Position numbers and translations under genes: made by a program. A stretch of 64,000 nt of DNA. It comes from Epiperipatus broadwayi. Its lineage: Eukaryota > Onychophora > Udeonychophora > Euonychophora > Peripatidae. Position 1 is the stretch's first letter, and each line of letters starts with the position of its first letter. Location: the NCBI GenBank assembly GCA_028023455.1, contig JAQFVV010012422.1, positions 8,173,210 through 8,237,209 on the forward strand, written 5' to 3'. Under the pieces are notes generated by a model. The model was given only the letters and a program-made list of their open reading frames with translations. It was not told where the DNA came from and did no database searches. Below are positions 10,279 through 23,039 of this stretch, piece after piece.

Positions 10279-11890
10279 ACTATATTCACTCATGCTTTTA
10301 TTTACTCCACTTATTGTTGTGGATTTTATTTCTTTGTAATATAGATATATATATTTTACTTATTACAGATGAGTTTTTTCTTTAGTCATTGATATATGAT
10401 ATGTGGCTCTTGTGGCAAATAGATTTCATACTCGAACTGTATGTAGTTACTTATGTAATGATACTTGATAATGATCAAACATTTTTTTGTTAGATCAAAG
10501 CTTTCTTTTGTTTAGAAACGTTCTATCACCATAATAACTGCTTTTAGTAACTTTTTTAGGTAATATCTTTCAATCTTTATATTTATGTAGAGAAGGGGGA
10601 TAATATTTTTAAATATGCAACAAGCTTTATTGAAAAGATCTGATAGAAAAACAAGCTTAAAATATCCTGTATGGAGCCAACACGTTATATATACATTGAA
10701 CAGCAAAAAAAACAAAACAATTAGTAACCAGTTTCTAAATCAACAGGTTTTAGAGCAATTATTTGTTACTGATATAGTTATAATCGTTTAATCGAAATCT
10801 TTATTGATTATTTAAAAAAAAACACTCACATTTTTAAAATTTATTTTTATTACTATTGCCATCTATTGGTTGTTTGATAAACTATTTATTATTATTTACG
10901 CAGCGAAATGTATCGATTAACTTTCTCCCCCGTTTTTCTGGTTTTGCTAAGATGAATCTATTTTTAAATCACTTTTCAATAAATATAGTTTGTATAATTA
11001 CAATTCTAATGTACGTCTAGCTTTTTCTCTTACCATCAATATCTATTTGTTCTATATTTAAAAAAAAAAAAACTTTTAATATTTTTAAAGCAAATATTAT
11101 ATGTTTTAAAATTTTTATTTTTATTTAATTGTTCTAGTTTTTATGCATAAAAAGTATATGAAATCATGAAATTCGTAGTCTAATAGTAGGTTTATGATGC
11201 TTGAGATTATCTGTTCGTCCATAAAGCAATAATAATTAAGTAGCAACCACTAGATCGTTTAACAATTTTCTATCGTTGGGGGATATGATTTGTAAGTTTT
11301 TTTTTTTAATGTGTTTTTTCTCTCCCTCAGATTTTTTCAGCTGCAGCAATTTAATTGTTTAATAACTTTATTTAGTATATGAAATATTTGATATGTCATG
11401 GAGATTATTAGTATAAAATTTAGTGGTATGCAGTATATTCACGAAAGCAAATACTTTTGATAATTACAATTTTGTAATACCTCTTATATTTATCATATTT
11501 TATAAATTTTCTTAAACTCTTTTTTCATAAATATTGTCAAAATCGAATATTTATATTGTGATAACCGATCATATAAATATGTATGGACATTTTTTTTTTT
11601 AATTTGAATTTTTGGGGGGCAAGTTTCAAAAAGATCACAAAATTATGTTTGTTTACAAATAAAGTTATGAATTTTATATTTTTAAAAAATAATTTTTAAT
11701 TTAAAAGAAAAGAAAATCAAATTGTTGTTTTATTTAGGTATTTATTAAGGAAAATAAAGAATGTATAAACACTTTGGTATGGAGATTAAAATAATGATAT
11801 GGCTAATAATTAATAAATGAACCAATAAAAGAGTTTCAACAACAGAAAAACTATAAAAATGTTCTTATAATAAAAAATGTATACAGATGT
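10279..11890. other. Unassigned AT-rich spacer
   Basis: No gene or recognisable repeat. The open frames here are short and have no domain signature. Confidence 0.4.
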
Positions 11891-11982
11891 GTCATTAAAA
11901 GCCAGTCAACTAACTCTTAGACAATTGCAATATTATTAACAATCAACAATTTCAAACTGTTGTCAAGACAGCTTCCTTTTAA
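11891..11982 (+). repeat. Dispersed repeat, pair member 2
   Basis: Diverged direct copy of 4378-4468 (shared GTCATTAAAAGCCAGTCAAC, TTAGACAATTGCAATATT, AATCAACAATTTCAAAC). It is non-coding, and the real repeat may extend further. Confidence 0.6.
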
Positions 11983-13349
11983 CATAGATGTATGTAAACA
12001 AGGAAAACAATTTTGAGGTAGTATTGAGTCACTAAGTTCAAAGTTAAGTTACAGTTATAGATAATGGAAGTTAAAAATTCAGAGAGTTGCAGTTACACTT
12101 AGAAAAGTTTCAGAGATGGAATATGTCTTTCAGTTACTATTAGAAAGTACTTTAGCTATGTTGTCCTGCTATTTGAATGAACTGCTCTGTCATGGCCGAT
12201 ATAAGAAAAGACATCAGACCAACTATGTATGAATTTCTGAAAGATTAACTATCCCCATCATCAAATTTCTGCCAAGGATTAACCAACCAACATCAAGGAG
12301 GATACTTTGAAGCTTCATTAAAGCCACTTATTTGCCTTAAAAATTATCAAAATTATGTCAGCATATAAGTTTGGAAAATCTATAAAGACTGTTAATATTT
12401 TCTCTGAATGTGGTCACATATTTCTAATGAATGAGATTATTAATTGATTTTCCTATTACATTTGCTAATGGTAAAATAAGATTGTCTTTGCCTCATACCA
12501 GAACTCCAGATATCATCTAATATATATGTACAAAAAGTCTAGAGAAAATGTCCTATATCAGCCCAAAAATGCTAATAATTCATGGTATGATAAATTTATT
12601 CAATCCTGGTCTTTTTTTAGTAGCATACTTGTTAGTCTCAATAATGATGTTTTAATATATTTTTCTATTAAACAATAATTGAAAAAATAAAACTGATTAC
12701 TCATTTGTGCTAAAAAAATTTAAGCCCAAGTGACTTGGTAAAGAAATGAATCAATATGTGATCCAATAAGCATTAATACTTGAGAGCTAATAACAGTCAA
12801 TGGCAATTCATTCTGACCTGATCACTTGTTGATTCTCTTTTTAGGACTCGTAACTACTACTTCTTTTGAGAAAACATTAGCAGAAACTTTGTCAAAAGGG
12901 CTGCTACAAGAAACCTTTCTGTTCCAAGACTCTGCTATGTGCTATGGAGAAATCAATGTCATCACATGAATTAATTGAATACTGAATTTTCCTTCTATTT
13001 CTGGATAAACAGTATTTCATATAAATGAAGAAAAAAAAAATTAATTGGAAAGTAAAATCACTAATTGTTATTGTAGAAAAATGTAACTTACATCTGAAAT
13101 TAGCAGAAAGATGAAAACAATGACATACCCACATATGTGTAAATTATATAGTTTTTTTTATTTTTAAATTGAAGTTGAACATTGCAAATTTGAAGATAAA
13201 ATGTGAGTGAAGCACTCACCATGCAACAAATATTAAAAAAATATTTTTCCTTATATTATCCAATTGTAATTATAAGTTTATTCTAAATGCACATTATTAT
13301 ATTAAGTAATATTTACTAACGCTGTAACCTCAGGAATATGCGTCTGAAA
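11983..13349. other. Unassigned AT-rich spacer
   Basis: No support for a gene. A run around 12.1-12.9 kb is slightly less AT-rich and might be old transposon coding sequence, but no motif is legible. Confidence 0.35.
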
Positions 13350-14810
13350 GATGTGAAGGTAGGAAAAGGATAATATCCCTATGAGAAACTTTCAATAAGC
13401 TTTAAATATTGCTCTATCCAAAATCATGACTGTCTCAATTTATGTTAACCTTAAATGAAAATAATTATTAAACTGGAAATCTGGAACTACAAAAAGGAAA
13501 AGGAAAAAATAAATGGATAAAATAACTACAGAGAAATCTATAACAAGGGGGAAAACTTGAAGTCAAAGAAACTACTACATGCAAGAGGGTATAAAAAGAC
13601 ACTCATCTAGACAACTATAAAAGGACTGAATGTCAGAAAAAATCATGGTTAAATACATTTACACACCTTATAAAAAAGTAATAATAGAAATAAGTGAATG
13701 ATTTCTTTAGTTGGTTTTGTTGAAAATATTTTTTTTGCTGGGTTAAAATATTTAGAATATTGTCACATTCAAAATAAAAGGGAAAGAAAAGTTCAAATGA
13801 AATTTATGTCTCTTTCTTATGAAATATTTTTTAGAATTTGATTATTGTATAGAATAACTCATCTAGATTAAATATTAATTAATTAATTAAAAGGAATAAG
13901 AAGGGAATAATATGAAATCATATGAATTGTATGAAATTGTGTGTATTAACTTTTGTTTGTCATATTATCATTTTCTAAGTTTTTAATTTTTTGTTAGTTA
14001 ATTTTTTAAATAAATAAATAATTTCCAAATTTAATTTTTGATGTCCTTATTTTTTATTTATCTGTTCTGTGAATTACCAGTGTGTGTGTGTGTGATTGAT
14101 TTCATCGTAGATCTGTCCTTCAAAAAATTGTAGGTTATTCCAGTGAAATTATTCATTAATTAAAATGAATTAAGCATGAATATTAATCTTATACATAGTG
14201 AGTTTATAAAATCCCAAAACCGGTTTAGGCATAATGGTGTTGCAATATAGACATGTTCGTGTATGTGTTTGGACATCCATATACTTTTCTATAGAATTAT
14301 TTGGATTGTTCTAAGGTCATAAGACCATATACTTCATGTTATTTTATAGTTTTTATAATAATAACTATTTTGTTGATATACAGTGCACTCATGGTACCAG
14401 ATAATCTGCAGAATTGATATAATAATTCCAGAATTTTTAAAAGGTCTTATTGTAATTTTAGCACTTAAATATGTGCATTCAGATGAAATATTAATTGCTT
14501 TTATAGTATTAAGCCCCAAGTTTTGCATTCACTAGGTGATGATTTGCTTAAGATTTTGTGTATTTTTAAATTCAGTCACAAAGTATGACTTGACTCTAGA
14601 TGTTGATGTTATATTTATAATTTAGATATTAATTATATTGGATTTAGATCCTGATTCTTTATTTTTTGGACTCATTAAAAACAATGGTGCTTTTGATAAT
14701 GAGAAACTCCATCATTCTGGCACCTACATGCCATACCATTAGAAATGGAGATTCAATTATGAATCTGATGATGTTAGAGTTCTGGTGACCAATATTATAA
14801 AATGGCTACA
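13350..14810 (+). repeat. Diverged 1.5 kb repeat, copy 1 (empty-site copy)
   Basis: It aligns collinearly with 18717-20890. Anchors are CCAAAATCATGACTGTCTCA, AATAATTATTAAACT, GGAATAAGAAGGGAATAATA, TATCATTTTCTAAG, TGATTTCATCGTAGA, AGATGAAATATTAATTGCTT and TATTAAGCCC. It lacks the 624 bp insertion found in copy 2. No coding sequence is legible in either copy. It could be a transposon of unknown type or an old segmental duplication. Confidence 0.75.
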
Positions 14811-15500
14811 TAACATGCAACTCAAATATAACTTTACACCTAAAAAAACAAGATCACATTTAGTTTGCACATTACCAAAAAATTGAAAATTATATGTGAC
14901 AAGAGTACTTATAAAAGTTTACTTGATTTATAGACTATAAAATAATGAAGTTGATGAATGTGTAAAGTGAGTTCATATTTAAAGTTGAACAAATGTAAAG
15001 CAAGATTTTTGAAGATTGTAAGATCTTATAATTGGCTTGAGGGTGCAATGTTGTCATTCATACTTCTTGGGGTGTTCTTACCTATGAGAATGAACCAACC
15101 CACTTTCGAGTTTTATATGTCTATTTTTTATGGATAGTTAATATAGACCTATGCCATGAGAACCCCAGCTTCTAAAATGCAAAGCAACAAACCTTTTAAG
15201 GGATTTAATATTCATATATTTATTAAAGTCTCAGGTCTCTCTATGAGCAAAACTTCTAATTGCAAATATTTTATTAGTATTTTGTATTCAGGATAATAGG
15301 TAGCTGTCCTGGATTGTTCATGCTGAAATGTATAGTTATAGTCCAATGGTTAGATTCTTTACCTATCCCTAAATTGCAAATTGTTAATCACTCTTTTTTA
15401 TTGTTAAGCTTTGAAAAAGAGTTGAGTATATGGTTTGTTATGTGAACTTCATTTTAAGCATGTATGTATGTCATGAAAAATATTAATGAGAGTAATTAGT
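14811..15500. other. Unassigned AT-rich spacer
   Basis: No feature is supported. Confidence 0.4.
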
Positions 15501-17350
15501 CATATATGCACAAGCTGATAGAAAGAGGGAATAAAATAAATAAATTTGACTAGACAGATAAAAACAGAGAATGAGACAGTCATGTTCAAAGAAAGGTTTT
15601 TTTGGGGTATTGGGTAACAGTGAAAGATTGCATGGAAGAATGGGGAGAGTGATATGAGAAAGTCAACATTTTATTCTATATCATATTAAAAGTAATTGAA
15701 GATAAACTTATATAGTGACAAAGGCAAATAAAAAAAATGGGAGAAGAATGTAGTCAACAAAAAGTTCAATTTAAGAATCCAGAGAATAGAAGTTAACGGA
15801 TGTGAGAAATGCTGCTAAGAAAAATAGAAGTAATCAACAAAGAAAGCCAATCAAAAAAAGCATGAAAAAGTGAAGAAAATAATTAACAAAGAGAAGTAAT
15901 ACTTTTAAAAAAACATAGAATAATGTAATCACAAAGAAAAGACAATCAAAGAAAAAATAGATAAAATAAAATTAAAAAAACATTGGTGAAGATGGGAGAA
16001 ATTTCAGAAAAGAAAAATAAACAAAAAATAAATTAGACTGTTCAGGGAGCTATTAACAATATAATATAAAAAATGAAGGGAGATAGGAGAAACAGTTAAA
16101 GAAAACAGAAGATTTTATATATCACATATAGGATTTAATATGAGTGGAAACTGAAAGAATAGATCAAATTGCAGAGAGAATGGAAAATTGAAATTTACAA
16201 AAGAAATGAAAATGGCAAAAAGGAATTGATAGAACAGTTGAAAGAATGAAAAAAAGGTAATGAGACAAGTGCATTATAAAATATTAAACAGGAAATCAAG
16301 AAATGGAGAGTTGAGCAAGATCAACTCACAGAGAGCATGAAAACAATCCAAGATGAATTAAATGAAAATTTTACACAAGAAAAAATGAACAAAAGAAATA
16401 TGTGAAAGACCTGCTTGAAAAGGTATCACAAAAGAAAAAAATTTTAAAAAAAGATATAAAAACAACCAATAAAAGTTAGTAAGTGGGATTTAAAAAGAAA
16501 GCAAGTCTCTGACGATATGAGCCATATTAAAGAGATGACAATTGATTTCTTAAGTTAAAATTATTTAAGAGTATCACATGAAAAAACATTATGAAATATC
16601 TTGACAATTTAGAGACTTATTTTTCATTAAACAATAGAGCAGCATCACCAGATGGCACTCCAGGGATCAACAAATCATTGATAAAAAATAATTCACACAA
16701 ACCAAAAAATTTCCAAATATAAAAACATTGTGTTGCATGAATATTGGACCAGAGAATATCAGGATAGTACGTACTACAAATTACAAGAGAGATACCGATT
16801 AGGTGCAGGAAAGACACAATCAGTTTTTTTGATTCCAGGTAAGTCAGTTAAGAACACTGAATGCTTGCACTTTGCACAATGTTCAAATAATTAGAATTAT
16901 TATGTATAATCACCATGTAAGGCAGACCAAATGACAATGGGTACTGCAGTAGATTATTGACTCAGTCCTTGAATATGAGATAACAAATGTAAAAAAGAAT
17001 AGGAAGAAGAGATTTGGGTTCCACCAATTTTCAAAATAAAGCTTTCCAGAGAATTATTAATAAGTTAAATATAAATAGCATGGCTAATAAAAGAAATAAC
17101 AGATATAATCCACAAAAGAAGAATGAAGAGTGATAGTTCAGAGAAAGTATGAATAATACCAAGGATTTAACTTGCACAGAAGTTTACTACTACCCCCATC
17201 TCAGACCTAATCAGGTGAAAGTAATCAGATGGACTAAAGAACAAGATCCAGTTAATCATCTATAGAAAAATAATTATAAGAAGTTCTTAGACCCCTACAC
17301 AATTGTACAGTATCGTGATAAAAATGCCTTCATATTAGAAAATGAATTAA
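15500..17350 (+). pseudogene. Heavily decayed LINE relic with purine-rich 5' part
   Basis: From about 15540 to 16500 the plus strand is strongly purine-rich. Fragments of its frames look like a charged coiled coil (for example ERIDQIAERMEN at about 16155 and a similar DRTVERMKK at about 16230). At about 16626-16680 a frame reads SLNNRAASPDGTPGINKSLI, resembling the (A)xxPDGIPG motif ahead of the RT palm in Jockey/CR1-like LINEs. It is followed within 150 bp by TTNYKRDTD, which may correspond to the (I)xPIYKxGD block. Stops and frameshifts are everywhere. The assignment is tentative. Confidence 0.35.
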
Positions 17351-18116
17351 ATGAAATTTATAATGCTTAGCTCTTGAGTTCTGAAAGAGTACTGTTAATA
17401 AATGTATTTTAAGAGTTAAATGAATGGGGAAGCAATCAAGATGAGATATTCTATTTAATCATTTCATTTCTATTTAAATGAAAGAGGAGGGAGAAGGATT
17501 ATTTATTTTCATGCTAGCTGCATGATAATTTATAAAATAGGAATTTAATTAAATATATGAAATGATCATGTGACATGTTCTGATACCTAATGATAATAAT
17601 GTAAATGTTTAATATTTATTGGGTATAGTTATAAAAAAAATTGTGTAGTTCACTTTTTGTGTATTTATTTTTGGAAAAAATTAGAAAGGAATTAGTATCA
17701 AGGATATAAATAAAATTTTAATTTTTCACAAGAAAATTAAAAAACAAGAAGAGATTAAGATCTTTATTTTTGAAAAAATGCAATGTTTTAATTTTCAAAA
17801 AATGAAAAACAAAAAGAGATTAAGATTTTTATCTCTGAAGAAATTAAAATTTCAATTACTATATAAATAGAATTTCTTAAAGAAAAAAAAGATAATCCTT
17901 CTTGTAAAAAGTAAATCAATTAATTAAGACTTAATGCAGTAATTTCTGATGTAATCATGTCATTAAATGGAAGATTGATATTAGGATTTTTTTTAAAAAG
18001 AGTGTGTGGTCTATAAATTTTAGAATTATAAACTCAGCTTAGAAGTTTAATGGTAACTTGATCTCACTTTTAATTAAAAAAACTTTATCTTTCCTATTGC
18101 ATTGCCAAATCCATAT
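17351..18116. other. Unassigned AT-rich spacer
   Basis: No gene. Two adjacent diverged copies of an AGAGATTAAGAT-containing block (about 17750-17835) are the only structure seen. Confidence 0.4.
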
Positions 18117-18591
18117 AATATTAATATCATCTATGTTTGTTATTACTTTTACAATGCTTTTTACAACCTAATATGACAGTTTTGATTGTCACAGCAATCT
18201 TCTTAAGGACTATAAAAATATAAAAAGCTTGTGCTTTAAGACTTGTAGAAGTCCCTACTATCGCATTTTTATATGCACGTGCTTGAGGCTACAGCCTTAA
18301 TGAATATTACTTACATAATCTATGTGCGTTTAAATAAATTTATAATTAAAAATATAATACAAATACATTATTCTTTATTACTTTTATAATGCTCTTAACA
18401 ACCTAATATGTCAGTTTAATTGCTCCAGAAATCTTCAGAACTATAACAAACATAATACAAATACATTATTTTCATGTATTTATATTGTGTTGTTATAGTT
18501 CTGAAGAAGATTTCTGGGGTAATCAAAACTGTCATATTAGGTTGTAAAAAGCATTCTAAAAATAATAAATAACATAGATGATATTAATATT
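18117..18591. mobile_element. Foldback element with about 88 bp terminal inverted repeats
   Basis: The arm 18117-18205 (starts AATATTAATATCATCTATG) is the reverse complement, with few mismatches, of 18504-18591 (ends CATAGATGATATTAATATT). An inner pair (about 18423-18440 and 18490-18515) carries CAGAAATCTTCAGAACTATA and TATAGTTCTGAAGAAGATTT. The middle contains a block (ATTACTTACATAATCTATG, TGCGTTTAAATAAATTTAT) that recurs at about 57195-57235. It is non-coding. Confidence 0.8.
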
Positions 18592-18716
18592 ATTTAGTTT
18601 AAAAAAATGATTTTTGCTAATGTACATGATAGCCTAAAATTTACAAGAACTATGTTCTAATCTTTTGCTAAAAACTGATCTCTACTAATCTAACCATGTA
18701 ACCAATCTTATTAAAA

Positions 18717-20890
18717 TGAATGTAGGAGAAGGAAAATATCGATGAGAGAAATTTGCAACAAGCCTTATGTAATGATTATCCAAAATCATAACTGTCTCAA
18801 TTTCTGTTAATCTGAAATACAGATAATTATTAAACTAAAAGCCTGGAACTACAGGTGGGGGGGTAAGAAAAAATTAAATGGTAAAATTATGAAATAAACC
18901 TTAAACAAGTCAGGAGTTATAGAAAAAGGGAAAAACACTAAAAGTATAAAATAATTATTGAGAAAGGCTACACAATAAAAGAAGACATCTGTAACCAAGA
19001 CGTTGACTTAACTATTATCTGGAAGAGTTTACGAGAAGAGACATTCAACTAGGTCACTATAAAAGTACTCAAAAAGAAAAAACAATTCATTGTAAAATAA
19101 GGTATTGTAAAGTGCACCCCTAGTGCATTTATAAATGTTATTTTATACAAAAAATAATAATAATTAAAAATAGTGAATTTTTCTTTACTTGTTTTTTTTT
19201 AAAGATTTTTTTTATTAGATTAAAATTATTTAGGACATCTTCATATTCAATAAAAAAAAGAAAAAGGTTCATATTAATTTTTTGGTACTGATTTTATAGC
19301 TGATTCAAACTGCTTGATGGTGTTAACTTTTATGCAAAAACAATCAAATGTAACCTACCTGGGCTGCAAGTGATTGTTTTTATCCAAAACTTTTTACTTT
19401 TTCAACTTTTTTTTAATTGATTTATGTAGCATAGAATCACAACCTTTTGTTTTGGAAATGTTTTTTTTTTCTTTCTACTAACAAATTACAATAACACAAA
19501 CACATCTTTACCGCTGATATAGTAAAAAAATTATTTTTAAAACCAATTTTTATTACATTTTATTTGTATTACCTTTTTTTAAAATAAAATTTTGCTCTAC
19601 CTTTTTTAAAATAAAAACAAATCAAAAATAACTTTTGTCTCACTAATGACAAACTTTTTCTCACCCCCTCCCCCAATAAAATAAGACTAAAACTTTTGAC
19701 TTTTTCAACTTTTGTTTTGTTTTATTATTGATTTATGTCATAAAATCACAATCTTTTGTTTTGGAAATGTGTATGAATCAAATACTTTCACTTACAGGGG
19801 TGGGACTGACATTAGTCATAAATCCGGCCATGTAAACAGCATATTAATGTGCTTTTGCCTAGCAACAATGCCATCAAGCAGTTTGTTTTGGCTAAAAAAT
19901 CAGTACCGATTTTTTTTCTTTCTTGTGAAATAATTTGGGGTTGGTATTTTAGGGGAATAACTCATTTATATTAAATATTAATTAATAAAAAAATAAGAAG
20001 GGAATAATAATTTTGTGTTATATAAAGTCACGTATATTGCATACAATTATGTGTATTAACTTTGGGTTTTTCACATTATCATTTTCTAAGTTTTTAAATT
20101 CTTTTATTTGTTAATAATTTTTTTAATTAAAAAAGAATATTTTCAGTTATTTTTATGCCTTTATTCTTCTAGTTGTGCATTCTGTGAATTTCCAGAGTTT
20201 GTGACTGATTTCACCATAGAATTGTGCTTTGGAATTTATAGATTATCTTAATGACTACAGTAAATTAAGCTTGTATATTTCTCTTGTTCCCAGTCACCAA
20301 TGTCTTTGCTATCTCAAAGTTTGCAATATATGTGTGAGTTTATGTATGTATACATCCAGATGGTTCTTTGTAGAATTATTTGGATGGTGCTATGATCATA
20401 AAGTCCACATACTTCATGTTTCTTTAAAGTTTTATGACAATAACTTTTATTGATAGCCAGTACATTCCAGACCTTTGATGGTGATTAATATTAATATCAT
20501 GATTACAGAATTTTTAAAATGTTTGTCACTAGAATTTTAGCACTTAAATATGTGCATTAAGATGAAATATTAATTGCTTTTATACTATTAAGCCCTAAGT
20601 TTGGTAATAGCTAGATGATAGTTAGCCTAAGATTTTATTGTTTATCTCTCTTAAATCCATTCACAAAGGAGAACTGTTATCTTTTGATAATTATTACTGG
20701 TGATGTTATATTTATAACTTAGATATTAATTATGCTGGGTTCTGATACTGGTTTTTTTGCTCAGTTTCTATGCTAAGTAGAAACAGAGATGCTTTAAATG
20801 ATGTTGAATTACATCATCTGATATTCTCTATACTTTATGTCATTACAATATATACATATGATCCAGCTATCATCATAAAATTGCTCTATT
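18717..20890 (+). repeat. Diverged 1.5 kb repeat, copy 2 (carries insertion)
   Basis: It is collinear with 13350-14810, interrupted at 19284-19907 by an inverted-terminal-repeat element. Shared anchors include CCAAAATCATAACTGTCTCA, AATAAGAAGGGAATAATA, TATCATTTTCTAAGTTTTTA, TGATTTCACCATAGA and AGATGAAATATTAATTGCTT. The substitution level between the copies is clearly visible, so the duplication is old. Confidence 0.75.
19284..19907. mobile_element. Non-autonomous DNA transposon, 624 bp, hAT-like signs
   Basis: The left end GGTACTGATTTTATAGC...CAAACTGCTTGATGG is inverted at the right end as CCATCAAGCAGTTTG...GCTAAAAAATCAGTACC. The flanks are AATTTTTT and GATTTTTT, an 8 bp target-site duplication with one mismatch, the length produced by hAT-type transposases. 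The equivalent position in the paralogous repeat (about 13790-13810) lacks the insert. Internally, a block (CTTTTTCAACTTTT ... CTTTTGTTTTGGAAATG) is present twice, at about 19397-19460 and 19700-19768. No transposase is encoded, and the 73-codon frame inside is not a gene. Confidence 0.75.
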
Positions 20891-21079
20891 TTGTGAGAAT
20901 TTGTTGAAAAGTAGAAAGTTGTTTTGCTTGAAAATTCTTGTTATGTGCTAGATGGACTATATTCAGAATAAGATTTTTTTCTTACTGATGATGATAATAA
21001 AATGGTTTTCTTTAATAGAATAAACTTTTCTTTTTATATTACTGAACCAATATGTAAATATATGACTGGGGGACTCCAT

Positions 21080-21892
21080 ATTTCCAAAACGGTTTTTTAT
21101 AGTTTTGTAAGAAGTATTTAGTAAATTAAAATGGGGAGATAAGGGAATAAAATTAACTGATTATTTAAGTCATCTAGATTTTGCAGATGGTGTAGTTGTT
21201 TTTGCAAGTAATGCTTTAGAGCTGCAGGAAATGTTGCAGAAGTTATTAGATGAAAGTAAAAAAGTAGGACTAAAGACAAATGTTAAAAAGACTAAAGTAA
21301 TGTTTAGAGGATTTTCTTAAAATTGAAAATAAAGATTGATTATGATAAGTTAGAAGAAGTTAACAACTACAAATATCTTGATCAGGTTTATTACTACAGA
21401 TGGAAAGATAATAGATGAAATTAATAATGGGATTAAACTTGGTTGGAGTGTTTTTGGTAGAAATAAATATTTAAAAAAAATGCCTATGCCTGTTTGAAAA
21501 GGAAGGTTTTAAATAAATGTGTGTTACCAGTTCTTGCTTACAGATCTGTGACTTGGTCACTTAACAGAAGAGCAATACAGAGACTTCAGACCACTTGACA
21601 AAAATATGGAAAGATGTATGCTAGGAGTAACAAGAACAGATCGAAAATAAAATTATGTGGGTGAAAGAACAAACAAGTGTTACTGACATAATTAGAAGAA
21701 TTAAGATTGAGTTGGAGTAGACATATTTCTAAAAGAGTTGACAATAGGTGGATAATTGAAATTTTAAACTGGATTCCAAGAAATTGTAAAAGATCTAAAA
21801 AGAGACCAGGTATGAGATGGATTGATAAAATAAGAAAGTGTACTAGGGTAATATGGAGAGATCAGAAAATTGTAGAGACATTCCTACAGTGA
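21080..21892 (+). pseudogene. RTE-like LINE reverse transcriptase, C-terminal relic
   Basis: Translation gives the palm active-site block LDFADGVVVFASNALELQEM (21174 onward), then LLDESKKVGLKTNVKKTKVM, a KYLG-like (KYLD) turn, and KCVLPVLAYRSVTWSLNRR. It ends with SWSRHISKRVDNRWIIEILN, then WIPRNCKRSKKRPGMRWIDK, as in the tail WxGHVxRxxDNRWxxxVLxWxPRxxKRxxGRPxxRWxDxI of RTE-type elements. The second catalytic aspartate of FADD is replaced by glycine (codon 21189-21191), and several frameshifts occur. The element is inactive. Related tails and endonuclease pieces lie at 27678-27895 and 53771-54090. Confidence 0.8.
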
Positions 21893-22079
21893 TTGATAAT
21901 GGTTAAAAATGATGATGACGTAAATGTTTGTCTATGAGGCAACCCGCCTCGAAAGCACTAAGCATTTAGTAATTTTTGCACTCTTTATAGCTTCTCTTTC
22001 AAGCATGTCACATACTTTTAATTTTATGTATTATTAATTAATAAAGAAATAAGTAAAAAAATATGACCCAAGTAAGGTT

Positions 22080-22830
22080 AAAATAAATTTGTTTATTACT
22101 CTACTGAGTTAACTTTTGACATAGTGTCTGTTTCAAACTGGTAGATAATTAGCAGAGTGAATGGTGATTCTAATTATAAAAGATTAAACTTGACAGTGTT
22201 TGAGAGATTTGCATAATTGCATATATAATAGGCAACTGCAAAGCACCAACTATGTTGTCATGGTACAATGTCTATCAAGAGAAACACCGTTGGCTCACAT
22301 ATTTATTGTGTGTGTGGAATTAGTTATGTGCCAAGCCTCTTATTTTTCATTTTTTGTGGTTACTCTTTAGGCAAACAATCTTGGCAGATGTGGGTTTAAA
22401 AGGCTGTCCAACAACTCTCTTGTGCTCTAGAAACACTGAGTCGATTTGTGAATTCATTTTTGCTCTATTATACAAATAGGCATGTTGGGAAACTCTTGTT
22501 TTTAAGTTGGCATGGGTCTCCCCATAATATTTGCTCTTGCTGGATCGGCAATCTATGGCATATACTAATTGTGTCTTATCATCATTGCAAACTTTATCCT
22601 TTGAATTATTGATAAGTGAATTGAGAAATGGGGAGCATCTGAAGCTAATATTGAAGTATTTAGAAAGAATGGACATTAATTTCAAGTAGATGTTGATCCA
22701 GAGTTTAGGGTTCAGGTTGTCTGATATATTTGTGTCTATTGTAGAATGCTCTAATTAGTTTGTTCAGCATGGAAGTGGAATTGTCTGCCTAAATTAGGTT
22801 ACTTTTGTAAGCTTCTAAGTTATCTTTAGC
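22080..22830 (-). pseudogene. Penelope-like element 3' end with GIY-YIG domain, copy 1
   Basis: On the minus strand a 112-codon frame (22685-22347) encodes the C-terminal GIY-YIG endonuclease of a Penelope-like element. It contains QLVYAIDCRSSKSKYYGET followed by HANLKTRVSQHAYLYNRA. This matches VYxixCxxC....YYGeTxxxLxxRxxqH, with the first catalytic-region strand, the YYGET strand and the arginine/histidine helix all readable. The second cysteine of the usual CxxC is replaced (CRSS). Homology with copy 2 extends upstream (to about 22830) and through the 3' flank to about 22080, where both copies share AAATAAATTTTGTTTATT-like sequence. The two copies point away from each other. Confidence 0.8.
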
Positions 22831-23039
22831 AACTGCTATTAATTTTCATAGTATAAAGTTTATAAATAAGAAAGCTTCGAAGCCAGCTACTTTATATTGA
22901 AATGGGACTTAATTGTGGATGTAAGTAGCTTAAATACTGACAAGCTTAGCCATCCTTGAATAGTTGATACAATGAGATTATCTGGTTAATTTCAGGTTAA
23001 CGTATTTAATATACTGTTGGTGATCTTTGTCCTTGCAGA
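22831..23039. other. Centre of the Penelope inverted pair
   Basis: About 210 bp between the two arms. No coding signal is seen. If the pair is a Penelope-style tandem or inverted arrangement, this could be truncated 5' sequence, but I cannot show that. Confidence 0.35.
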
